Shown here: positions 47,974 to 58,043 of the stretch, piece by piece
How the letters are laid out: the number at the start of each line of letters is the position of its first letter
Position numbering within the stretch: the stretch's first letter is position 1
Assembly: GCA_015680685.1 (NCBI GenBank)
Contig: MNCI01004832.1
Location: 56,564 to 120,563 of the forward strand
Direction: 5' to 3'
Length of the DNA stretch: 64,000 nt
Source of the DNA: Gnetum montanum
Lineage: Eukaryota; Streptophyta; Gnetopsida; Gnetales; Gnetaceae
Program-made: the position numbers and the translations under genes
Notes under the pieces: generated by a model
Seen by the model: only the letters and a program-made list of their open reading frames with translations
Told to the model about the DNA's origin: nothing
Database searches by the model: none

Positions 47974-48074
47974 GGAACGTGAGTAGACTAGGCTAGATAA
48001 ATGGAGTTGGATTGCAAGCAGTTGCAATGTGACCATGACACAAACACAGCATGACCAAACCAATCAAACCACAG

Positions 48075-48400
48075 TGTGACCAATAGGAGCAAGCTCAACA
48101 TGACCAATAGGAGCAAGCTCAGCGTGACCAACAAGAGCAAGCTCAGTATGACCAACAAGAGCAAGTTCAGCGTGACCAATAGGAGCAAGTTTAGCTTGAC
48201 CAATAGGAGCAAGCTTAGCGTGACCAATAGGAGTAAGCTTAGCCTGACCAACAGGGGAAAGCTCAGCATGACCAATAAGAGCAAGTTCAACGTGACCAAC
48301 AAGAGCAAGCTCAACATGACCAACAGGGGCAAGCTTAGCGTGACCAATAGGAGCAAGCTTAGCGTGATCAACAGGGGCAAGCTCTGCATGATCAACTATG
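48075..48400. repeat. 24-bp minisatellite in the leader of F
   Basis: About thirteen units of 'gaccaataggagcaagctcagcat'-like sequence lie between gag and the 5' LTR. Since 24 is divisible by three and units lack stops, several frames stay open on both strands (for example 48064-48417 minus and 48076-48420 plus). These are not genes. Confidence 0.85.
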
Positions 48401-48497
48401 ACAAGGGGACTCAACAATGAAAGATGGATAAGTTTTGATAGGTAGTGATATTTTAACTAACAACAAGTGAATTGGCCCTCCTTCTAGTGCAACAACC

Positions 48498-50462
48498 TAT
48501 ACTAACCTAAATCGTCGGTGTAAGGCTAGAAGGAAACAAACACCAAAAGATTGTTAAGCAAGCACAACTAACCCTGCCTTCACTTGAGGGTAAGCTAGAA
48601 AAGGGAAAAAAGGTAGAGTGCCTTGGATGGTTTGCACGCAAATCAACCAAGGACTTCCCCGAGCATAAGCTGTGGCTGGCGCTAGGGTTATTGTAGATAG
48701 TAACGAAATGTAAACGGAATGCAAATAGTGAAACGAAATGTAAACAAAGTGCAGATCGTAAACAGAGACTGAATTGTAAACGAAGCGTAAACAGAGCTAT
48801 ATTGTAAACAAAGCGTAAACAGAGTAAACAATGTAAATGGCAGGCAATAATAAACTGTATTATATTGTTTAAACAAGAATGTGCACCGATCAAAGCGTAG
48901 CTATGCATATGGATGGTAGGTCAAGCACTAAGCCCTAGGATGATGTCTGAAGTGTTTGCATGCTAGGAGTCAAGTGTGTCTGAGCATCCTAGGCTGCTGG
49001 TCGATATTTCCCAAGCCTCCAACTTTACAAATTTTTGATCCTATTTATGTGAATTGATAGGGTATTTATAGGGTTGGTCTGGACTCAAGCACAGAATCCA
49101 TGGATAGAATCAATAGTCAAGAGATGAGAGAAAATAGGATCATGTGACATGTGTTCAATGGATAGTTGTGCTTCGGTTGGATGCATGCTGGCGAGAGTTG
49201 GATGTATGTCGGATAGTTGTGCATGAGTTGGATGTGTGTCGGAAAGCTACGTTCTTGACTAGGTACATTGCATTTTACAATTCATGGGTTATTCAAGCCC
49301 ATGAAAGTATATTTAATTTAGAACATGAGGACCTGACATGCCCATAAATGGGTATTTACAATGAAATGTACAACAAGAGAAATTTTACCCCGGCTCGCTT
49401 GACCATGGATCGAGTGTTGTAGGATGTCGAGATGTTAATTTGAGGTTGTTCAAGGCTTATCTATTTAACTAGGGCTTCCAATGTGAGTTGTATAGGCTTT
49501 ATTATGCATTTGAAGTGTTTTTATGCAAGCGTGACTAGTGGTCATGCTACAGTCACGCTGGGCAGTCATGCTGGGCGTGACCCTAACGTGACCTAAGTAT
49601 GAGGCGGGAAGAATGTAAATTTTGACATCAAATTTGAAATTTTTTAAATCCTTTTTAAAGTATAACTATTGCCTACGTGTGTGTGATCTGGATCTGGAAA
49701 TTTGGGCTTGAATGTGTCTGATTTGAAGCCCCTTTTGGGTAGGTCATGATGTGGTCACGCCCAGCGTGACCTATAGTGTGACCTGCAGTGTGACCTTAAA
49801 AACTTGCAATTTTGAGCTGAAATCTGGAAGTTTTGAAGGTTGGGACTCATATTTATTAATAGTGGACCCTAAGCATGACTTGCACCCTTGAAATCTAGTC
49901 ATTTTGGCTCAGTTTTAGGGCTCTAAAAGTTGGTCACGTTGTGGTCACGCCCAACATGACTGCCCAGCGTGACCTGCAGTGTGACCTCAAAAACTTGAAA
50001 TTTTAAGCTAAAATCTAGAATTGTTGAAGGATGGGACCCATATTTATCAATATTGGACCTTGATGATGACTTTAACCCTTGAAATAAAGTCATTTTGGCT
50101 TAGTTTTGAGGCTCCTAGAGCTGGTCACGCTGTGGTCACCCCGAGCATGACTACCCAACGTGACCTGCAAAAACTATGTAGTTTGGTTTTAAATTTGGAA
50201 TCCTTGAATGCTAAAACTTGGAGTGGACATAAGTGTATCTTGAGGATGGCTTGCACCCTCAAATTTGGACCAATTTTTATTTCATTTTGAAATTGTTGGA
50301 GCTAGTCATGCTAAGGGCAAGCTAGCTTGACAGTGTGATCAAGCTGGCTTGAGCAAACTCTACTTGAGTTTCATGCCTTAGTCAAATTTTTCTTCCCGAA
50401 TGCTTGAAAGGGCTTGAGTTTTTCTTGTTTGAAAGTGTTAGGACAAAATTAGTGGTGTTTCA
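48498..50462 (-). repeat. 5' LTR of element F
   Basis: It runs in plus coordinates from TATACTAACC (TG to TA) to GTGTTTCA, 1,965 bp. Minus-strand TATAAATA is at 49063-49070. It matches the 3' LTR except for two missing 191-bp units and scattered substitutions. Confidence 0.9.
49740..50318. repeat. Three-copy 191-bp tandem array in the 5' LTR of F
   Basis: Units begin at about 49740, 49933 and 50124. The third differs in the same way as the fifth unit of the other LTR, so the terminal units correspond and the number of inner units changed. Confidence 0.85.
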
Positions 50463-50467
50463 CATAG
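50463..50467. repeat. Target site duplication of element F, right
   Basis: CATAG directly follows the LTR end GTGTTTCA and is identical to 40091-40095. Confidence 0.9.
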
Positions 50468-50790
50468 TTTTTGGGCAATTGAGAGGCCTATGAGTAGCCC
50501 CTCGTACTCTGCCACATTGTTATTGTAGGGGAATGCAAAGCAATAAGTGCAAGGGTGCATTTCCCCAGAGAGGAATGTAATGACGGTAGCTGCACTACCT
50601 CCTCATGTGGTTGAGGCACCATCAAAGTGTAAAGTGGCTTCCAAGTGTGATGGGATGGCGTTGATAGTGCCAACATGCTCATATAGGAATTTGGGATCTA
50701 TGGTTGCGTGGTTGTCGACGGGTAAGGCTATAAGTTGCATTGCTATAGCTTGACCCTTTGTCGACGACTAGCTCACATAGTGCAAGTCGA
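50468..50790 (-). pseudogene. RNase H of element E, upstream part
   Basis: The minus strand gives 'EATLHFDGAS' (first catalytic Asp), 'GEMHPCTYCFAFPYNNNVAEYEGLLIGL' (catalytic Glu) and then breaks at the CATAG target site of F. The domain continues at 40095. A frame change relative to the RT part upstream is present. Interruption by F left the domain split by 10.4 kb. Confidence 0.8.
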
Positions 50791-50799
50791 ATTCCATGG

Positions 50800-52480
50800 T
50801 TATTTCTTTCCATTAGGCTATCCTATTGCTTTCATACATGTTGTTAGTAATAGCTCGGAGTATGTTGCTTTTGAAAATGATGTTAATTGTACTACAAAAT
50901 AGGTAATGCCTCCACTTTTTAACACAAATACTAAGGCAAGGCAATTCCTCTCCACCTCATTGTATTTTTCTTCATGTGATATTAATGCATGACTCAGGTA
51001 ATATACTAGTATCTCAGATCTGTCATCTCGTCTCTGACATAATAGTTCTACGATAGATGTGTCAGAGGTGGCAAGGTAGACGAAGAAAGGCTTATCCCTT
51101 TGTGGCGGATGCACAATTGGGAGGTGTAAAAGCTCTTCCTTCAAGTCATCAAAGGCTTGTTGACATTGGGTTGTCCATTCAAAGCTAACCCCTTTCTTCA
51201 GAAGATGTTACATGGGGTGTAACTTGTCAATCAACTTTGCTATGAACCTTCGAATGAACTATACCCTAACTTGCCAACTGCATAATTCCTTTAGGTTTAT
51301 AGGAGGTGCTAGGTTGATGATGGCCTTAACATTGTCGGCATTCACCCATATCCCATTCTCTGATACTAAAAACCCTAACATGCGTCTGGTCTTCACACCA
51401 AAGACATACATCTTAGGGTTAAGGTGTAGATCATGCATTTGGCAACACTTGAGGGCTATCCCTAGATCGCGTGGATGATTAGCAGCTTCTTTAGATTTGA
51501 CTGTTATATCATCCACGTAGTCATTTAATGTTTCTAGGATGTAGTCACTGAAGATGTAAGTCATGGCTAGCTGGTAGGTTGCTCTGGCATTCTTGAGCTT
51601 GAAAGGCATCATGGTGTAACAAAAGGTACCCCATGGGGTCATGAAGGTTGTTGTTAGCTAATGCTCTCAGTTAACGTGAACTTGGTTGTAGCTAGAGAAA
51701 CCATCCATCAAGGATAATAGAGCATGACCAGCTGTAGTGTCGATGAGTTGATCGATGCTTGGAAGTGGGAAGTTGTCTTTGATCGTTGCCTTGTTCAGAT
51801 CCTGGAAGTCTATACAGATTTATATTCCTCCCATTTTCTTAGAAACCATAATGATGTTGGACACCCATTCCAAATAAGCAACTACATAGATGAAACCAGC
51901 TTGGTATAGCTTAGTGATTTCATCCCTTACGGCTAGTGCAATTTCTAGTTTAACCTTACGAGCTTTCTGCTTGACTGTCTTCATGCGTGGGTCTAGGATG
52001 ATGCTGTGCTATATTAGCCTCAGATCTAAACCCTTCATGTCATTTTATAACCATGTGAAGACTTTAATGTTATATTGCAGAATTTTGGCTACATCTTTAT
52101 GTGTTTGTGCATCTAAGAGGGAACTAAGCTTTAACGTTTTTACTTTCCCCTTGGAGATGGTCACAGGCATCTCGATGAGAGGGTCCTTAGTTACATCCCT
52201 GACCTCTAGATCTAGGGTTCAAACCAGATACTCAGGCTAGTTTGGGGATGTTTCTAAGGATGCTATGGTGCTAGCTATGGTTGATTCCTAGTCAATCAAG
52301 TCTGGGTTCAATTGTCTTGCAAGCTTTCCATGTGGACTAGCTAAAGCTAAAGGCATGGAGATATCGCGATGGATTTCCATTTTTTGCTCAACTTGCAAAA
52401 ATGAGATGAAAGCCTGGTTAAGAGGCACCTTTTGGTAGTAATCATGTATAGTGACAATTTACAAAACAACGATGAGATGT
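50800..52480 (-). pseudogene. Reverse transcriptase, element E
   Basis: The minus strand gives the N-terminal lead 'IFTWL' to 'DMKGLDLRL', then 'EITKLYQAGFIYVVAYLEW', 'CIDFQDLNKATIKDNFPLPSIDQLIDTTAGH', 'LMDGFSSYNQ' and 'MTPWGTFCYTMMPFKLKNARATYQ'. The catalytic box is 'YVDDITVKS', intact. The connection follows: 'MLGFLVSENGIWVNADNVKAI', 'DKPFFVYLATSDTSI' and 'LSHALISHEEKYNEVERNCLALVF'. This is Tat-type RT. Stops are few in the 51642-51259 and 51144-50818 stretches. The start is unclear; a splice acceptor may lie near 52480 rather than an ATG. Confidence 0.85.
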
Positions 52481-52514
52481 AACTAGCGGAGTATGATGTA
52501 AAGATTAAAATTTG

Positions 52515-52780
52515 TTAGTTTAAAGTCATGGTAGACCACTAAGGCATGGAGATGCAAAACTGCTAAAAGAGGACATGTAAAAATGTCAATGTGAGAATGC
52601 GAAACTGCTAAGAAATGCAAGACCGCTGATGCGAAAATGTGAAACTATTAGTTTAACGTCATTACGGACTGCATGCATGTAACAAATTGAAGCTACTAGT
52701 TAATGGTCTTTTCGGGCCATTAACTAGAATGAAATGCTATGCTAGGGATGCTAGTTTAAGGTCTTTTTGAATCGGTAACT
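52515..52780. repeat. Hairpin-unit cluster 3 (upstream of RT of E)
   Basis: Four or so units: AGTC/GACC near 52524, CGTC/GACT near 52656, GGTC/GGCC near 52702, and a weak one near 52755. It lies between RT (minus) and the antisense gene (plus). Confidence 0.6.
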
Positions 52781-52975
52781 AAAGATATGTATTTTTTTTA
52801 TTTTTTGGGAAAGCAAATAGTTAGCTCGAAGCATGCCAAGATCTTCCACCCAAATCTATCCATTTTAATTGCCAATAGAGCTACGATGTCGTGGTGGGCA
52901 TGCTATGCTACACGGTATACCCCGCATTAAACAGAGCGAGAAAGTGGCAAGTTTTCATTTTTTTTCCATTATGAC

Positions 52976-52984
52976 CATAAATAG
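52976..52984 (+). promoter_or_regulatory. TATA-like box of the antisense gene
   Basis: CATAAATAG lies about 150 bases upstream of the first ATG (53134). Transcription would then start near 53010 and give a leader of about 120 nt. It is distinct from the LTR promoters. Confidence 0.45.
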
Positions 52985-53799
52985 GGATTAAACCCTAGTA
53001 AGCTTGTCATCCTCACTGTAACAGCTCAAAGCCCACATTCAGAGCACAAAGTAATTTCGAAGCGTAGTGTGATTGTGCTAACAGAGGGAAAGCTGGTTTT
53101 TTGCATAGCAGGGAGGAAAAGTCTGCAGACAAGATGATGGCTCTGAAGAAGGAACGCACTCACTTGGTACTTGCAAAGGTTGAGGAGGTAACGAAAACCC
53201 TAGGGTGTATGCCATAAGTGCGCATCGTAGTGTGGGAGGACACGCTATTAGCTCGGTAGGCTGCTATGCCTCCTTTATCTTTTCGTACTTCTGTTATCAT
53301 TTTTGTTTTCCTTGCTTCTGTTTCTGTAACCTGGTTTTAGCTATCTATATTTTCTATCATTGCATTGTCATTGTTTTGGCCTTTACACCATCACTGTTGT
53401 TGTTTCGGCCACGGCGGATGTACAAACACTATGTTAACGCTACATGCAAGGTTGCCTAAATTTCCATCACCGCGGTTGCCATAACTGTGAGGGTTTGGAC
53501 AGTCTAGGCTACCTGGCTTTCTAATGGCATAACATAGGATCCTCAGGAGGGTTTGGCCATGCATGATGCAATAGTGTGACGTGTGTTTTGTCAAGGCGTA
53601 GTGCTAATCATTCTGCTAGGGCTAATCGCTCTGTTGCTACACCAGGCTATTCTCGCTAGGCTAGTGCTTTCACATTCTTGCTACACTATGTGTAGGAAGA
53701 GGGTTATGTTATGCTATATGCTAAAATGCTAGGTCTTGCTATGCTATGTGTGTCTTGCACTTGGGCATGATGCTAATATTTGCTGGTTGTGTTGTGTAG

Positions 53800-54606
53800 G
53801 ATAACATTGAGGCCAACTCTGATTGTCCTAGAAATTGTAGGGGTCCTATGTTGCGTGAGCAAACTAGTGACCAATGTTCCTCCTCCCCATACATGTGTGG
53901 GAGATAAGGGGGTCTGGTTCAGGCAAGGAGCATAGGAGTTCTTACAATTCCTCCTCCAACACTTCAATGTGATCGTTTGGTCATACCTAGAGGAGGAGGA
54001 GGTGGCCATCATAACAGAAACCCTGTTTCCTGAGGCAAACCAGGGTATCTTGAGGTTTTTGATGGATGAGGCAATCAATAGCAGGTAGGGAGAAGGATCT
54101 AGTCAACACCTCAAAGATTTGAGGCATTTGGATTGGATCTAGGATATGCCTGAGTACAACTGCTATCATGCTTACAACAAGTTATTTGTTGTGCATCATA
54201 TGGGAACATGCTTCCAAAACCCACCAAGGACCATCTATTGTGCTGGCAAGTGAGTTTTGTAGCCATATTCTACTATATTGTGTGATGCTTACTATGCTAG
54301 CCAAATGCTAATAGTATGTTTTTATCATCAAGTTTTACATTAACAAGGAAGGTCTTCACGACAAAATGGGTATGCTAACCATAGCGTGGATGGCCTTGCA
54401 AGAATTCTCTTTTGCTGAGAATCTATGTGCAGGTGTGATTGGTTAATACGGGAGTGAGTACCACACCTACCCAGACCTATACCCCATTCACTATGGTAGG
54501 TGTAAGGAGTCTAGTTGGTTGGATGAGGGATGGGCACCCTTCAAACTGATCACTGTTGAACAAGTCCTAGTTAATTTTCCATCATTCCCGTTACCGTACA
54601 AGCTTG
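53800..54606 (+). other. FCP1/NIF-like HAD phosphatase domain (exons 2-3)
   Basis: 'RPTLIVLEIVGVLCC' (53813-53857) resembles motif I (hhhDxDGxL) but both Asp are gone. 'VWFRQGA' then 'EFLQFLLQHFNVIVWS' corresponds to the RPGxxEFL...FxVxxWT block with motif II Ser/Thr. 'YNKLFVVHHMGTCFQNPPRTIY' corresponds to the LLIDDSPxKxxxNPPNxIx block, with HH at the DD position. Exon 3 'LHDKMGMLTIAWMALQEFSFAENL' resembles the 'LxxYLxGLAxAENV' end of plant family members. The family dephosphorylates phospho-Ser, as in the RNA polymerase II tail. With these catalytic Asp missing, activity is unlikely in this copy. Confidence 0.5.
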
Positions 54607-54704
54607 GTAAGCTAAACAATAAGTGATGCATGCCTAACTGTCTTTGCAATATTTGGGTTTCCTATATTTTTTTATGCTAAATGCTTCTATGTAAACTGCT
54701 ATAG

Positions 54705-55735
54705 GGGCAAAAATGCCCTAGGAGGTAACGGTGGAAACCACTAAGAACTAAGAGGAAAACATCTACTTCAAGTACAAAGAAGTAGATAGGAGCCAACGTT
54801 GGATATGCAATGCAGTGGCCTTAGACTTCTTGATCCAGAACATCCAAAAGGCTAGGCTTATGGATCTGTTCCTATCCCCGAACCTAAGCATCCCTATCAT
54901 TGAGATGCTTTCCCTGGTTAGCTCTTTTTTCAATAGGAGGGGTTGCTTCTGCACGCGCATACAGGGCATACGGGTGGTCATTGAAATCAATGACCAATTG
55001 TTCACAGACCTTTTTAGTGTCCCCGTTGATGGTGTCCTCATAGGGTCAAAGACCAAGGGGAAGCTAACCCTTCAAAAGAAGGAAATTTAGGAGTGGTTAG
55101 GGCTCACCAAGGAGTGGAAGGGGCTCCCCATGGAGAAGCTCCAGTCAAGACCCACCAAAGAAGTTTACCCTCTCTTCCGTGCTTGTGCATTCCCCTAGCT
55201 ACCTTCCCAAGGGAAGGTCCTTGGGATTGAGTAGGCCTGGGTAATGCATGAGGTCATTGAGGAGGGGGTTCACTACAACTGGGCTAGGTTTCTATGTAAA
55301 GGCTTGTAGACTAAAATCTTGGGGCTCCATAAGAAGCCGAAGTCCTGTTCCAACATACATCATGCCTTTTACATAGCTTGCTTGTGGCATTTCACAGAGT
55401 TTCTAATAGCCCATGAGAATGGAGCCTGGGTCATGCAAAATCACGACTAGATTTCTAGACTATGGATTTGCAAAATCCTCCAGAACACCTGAGCCTAATA
55501 TCCCCAAAAAATAATTGGGGAGTCATTTTCTATGACTACTAAGGTTCGGGTAGCCCACAACTTTCATGGCCCAGACAACGTAGAAGAGACACCCTCTACT
55601 ATAGCTAGTAGCGTGTCATGGGGAAAACATCTCATAGCCAAGACTGTGGTCACCAAGTTGTAGGGAACCCTTCGCACAGAGGAGGAGGAGGGATGGAGAC
55701 TATGGTTCAAGCTGCAGAGGATGCAACCCCCCATT
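54705..55735 (+). other. Exon 4 globular block, unrecognised
   Basis: About 343 codons. 'RWICNAVALDFLIQNI', 'LSIPIIEMLSLVSSFFNRR' and 'IQGIRVVIEINDQLFTDLFSVP' recall the 'xxFYxN...VRGxxIxFxxxxINxxLxxP' pattern of the retroelement-linked 'putative plant transposon protein' domain; a later 'NIHHAFYIACLWHFTEFLI' would fit its second half. This is a loose resemblance by eye only. Conserved Trp and charged residues suggest a folded domain. Confidence 0.3.
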
Positions 55736-57651
55736 GTTAAATGCTTTTTTTTAATTCCTACTTTGTTAATGCCTGCTACGTTGTGCTACACTAGACGGCA
55801 TAGCGTAGCGTAGCACCTGCTTTAAGCTAACCTATTTCAAGATAACGCAAACATGTTTTTAGCTACTAGAGGAAGAAGAGGAAGAGAAAGAAGGTGAAGA
55901 AGAGGTGTCAACTCCCAAAATGGGGGTGACAAATAAAGACTCGGAGGCCCTTGTCTCAAAGAGAAGAGCCACAATCAAGAAGGAAATAACTCCTGCTACT
56001 AAGGCAGGGACTCTTATTATTAGGCAGAATCCTCCTACTAATGAGGAGGGCATTTTTGGAGACGAAGAAGAGTCTCCTGTGAATAAAGAGGATGCTAGTA
56101 CCTCAAAAGGAAAGATGCCAATGAATAAAGGAAAAGCCTGCATTGATGCAGAAGGGACTTCTACCAAGGATGCTACCATCACTCCGAATCAGAAAGGAGG
56201 GAGACTGTAATTAGACGTTGGTGAGTTTGGTAATATGCCTACCTTATCATAGCTCATCTTGGTCATTGTTAACATGCTTAGTTGTATGACAAACATCATT
56301 GTTCATATTGTAGGACCTGCTCTGATTCATGTGGAGCGATGGGACGAGACCCCTAATAAGCTTGCATTTATGTAGGGGATCGTCAACGACATGATTGACC
56401 ATCTTCAGCAGATCGACCCTGAAGTGGGTAGGTAGTAGTGCTAGATGCTCTCATGTTGTTATGCTAGAGTTTCTCGAATTTGTTAACCTTGCTACACTAA
56501 TGTGACTAATATACTTTTTATGTTGTGACAACCTCTTGACTCAAATGGGACTTAGTATAGCCTTTGAAAGTCGATGTCGTGCCTACATTCCCGCCTGAAG
56601 TGACCGAGGTGCCTCACCGTGTATACGACGAGGTCAGCAAATGTGCTTTGCACTCAGCTCTCTCCTTGTGGGAGTACAAGTGCATCAATGAAGACCTATG
56701 GAAATGGGTCAAAAAAGCTAAGCAAGAGAAGGTCAACTTGCACATTGAGGTGGAGGACCTCAAGTCGAGGATCGAGTTCCTCCTAGCCCGTGATACTAAT
56801 AACGAGGACTGGCACATGGCTATGATAGATCATGCCAGATTTTGAGTAGTCGTGCATCAGAAAAATGAAGCCACCCACGAAATAATAGAGCAATGTATGC
56901 AAACGGACTTATTGGACCAGAAGAGTTAGGATTGGAAATATTTCAGCGCTAGGGTTTACGAATGTGGGCAGTCCTAGAAAAATCATAAACATATGTATAA
57001 ACTGGAATGTGCCAACCATCGTAAACTATACAGGCACACCTCTTTGGAGGCGTTCACCCTTAAAGCATTCATAGATGCCATTGGCATTTCTAAGGCCTTT
57101 GAAAAGTTCAAAGGACAAGTGAAAGTTATGGAATCTCCTAAACGGGAAGTGGACCTTCCCACAGAAGAGACCACAACCACCTCCTTTTCTCCAAAACCAC
57201 TGAGATGGATGACCACCGAAAAGGAGAAAGCTATTTTAGATGCTGAGCCTAGCATCAAGCATTGGGTGGATATCACTGAAGAGGAAGTTTGGCACTGCCT
57301 CAGGCTTAGTTTAGACCAGATACCCTTTGAGACGAACGCAGGTCCTTCTCAGGTTAGTTGCTTTCTATTATATCAATGCTTATGCTCTGTTGTAACTTGC
57401 ATGCATTGCCTTAGCTAATTACTTCATTTCTGCGATGCAGGTTCTAGATGATGGCGTAGGGCCCACAGAGGGTAGGAATGAAGAGGCAATAGGGGATGAT
57501 GTAATGGAAGGTGATGCAAAAGGGGGTGATGCAGAAGTGAGTGACGAAGATGATGTAGGCAGCGACAACCCATGACAGCATGGGAATTTTTTTTTGAAAT
57601 TTTGGATTTTTGTAAAATTTTGCAAACAATGTCTAAAAGATAAATATTTTG

Positions 57652-57657
57652 AATAAA
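57652..57657 (+). terminator. Polyadenylation signal of the antisense gene
   Basis: AATAAA lies 77 bases after the TGA stop (57573-57575), in a T-rich then A-rich context typical of a plant 3' end. It is about 390 bases from the convergent end of gag-protease. Confidence 0.55.
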
Positions 57658-57729
57658 GTGAATTGGTTCTATGCTAACTTATGCATTGTGCACATGCTGA
57701 ATGTCATGCCAAACTTTTGCTCTTTTGTG

Positions 57730-57890
57730 CTAGTTTTAGGCCATTCTGGGCCATTGATGTGCATAGTTTTAGGCTATTTCAAGCCATAGTGTAGCATAGT
57801 TTTGGTATGCATAGTTTTAGGCCATTTGGGGCCCTTGCTAGTTTTAGGCCATTTCGGGCCCTTGCTAGTTTTAGACCATTTCAGGGTCAT
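57730..57890. repeat. Hairpin-unit cluster 4 (after protease of E)
   Basis: Five units 'tagttttaGGCCattctgGGCC' type. GGCC/GGCC is at 57739-57752, GGCT/AGCC at 57772-57785, further GGCC pairs near 57810 and 57848, and GACC/GGTC near 57873. Confidence 0.75.
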
Positions 57891-58043
57891 TGCATGTTAA
57901 AGGGCGACACGCTAATGATTTGGAAAATAGTTAGTTAACAACTAGCATAGATGCAAAGTAGAAAGGTGATGAATGTGCAAGGATTGGTAACTAGACAAGA
58001 ACTAGTGGGGTTGCTACGTTGTGTGTAGCTGCTTCTCAATCCA

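Larger units (their letters stand above)
40096..50462 (-). mobile_element. Element F: nested gag-protease-only relative of E
   Basis: The element is bounded by paired LTRs and a perfect CATAG duplication inside RNase H of E. The 6.06 kb internal region codes only for gag and protease on the minus strand, followed by a hairpin cluster and 1.2 kb of spacer. RT, RNase H, integrase and the antisense gene are all absent. Polypurine tract, primer-side sequence, gag and protease are related to E, so F is a non-autonomous member of the same group that would need enzymes from a full-length relative. Confidence 0.85.
53134..57575 (+). pseudogene. Antisense eight-exon gene inside element E
   Basis: Exons: 53134-53204, 53800-54249, 54333-54606, 54705-55735, 55863-56220, 56314-56427, 56556-57352, 57441-57575, about 1,075 codons. 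All introns are GT-AG; sizes are 595, 83, 98, 127, 93, 128 and 88. Six of seven junctions keep frame and phase; exon 2 to 3 needs a one-base correction. Parts in order: helical start, FCP1/NIF-like HAD domain (exons 2-3), unrecognised globular block (exon 4), Glu-rich then Lys/Thr-rich segment (exon 5), helical region (exon 7), acidic tail (exon 8). Internal stops are TAG, TAA or TGA at likely Gln or Arg codons. It runs against gag-pol, head-to-head with RT and tail-to-tail with gag-protease. Function is not known. Confidence 0.75.

Noticed and set aside
48075-48400. CRISPR-like array
   Set aside because: Contiguous 24-bp tandem repeat without spacers, in a plant retrotransposon leader.
48064-48420. 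Open frames of 114-135 codons on both strands
   Set aside because: Made by the stop-free 24-bp tandem repeat; all are low-complexity and mirror each other.
55859-56182. Ser-rich minus-strand frame of 107 codons
   Set aside because: Mirror of the Glu-rich exon 5 on the plus strand, which has intron borders and phase support.
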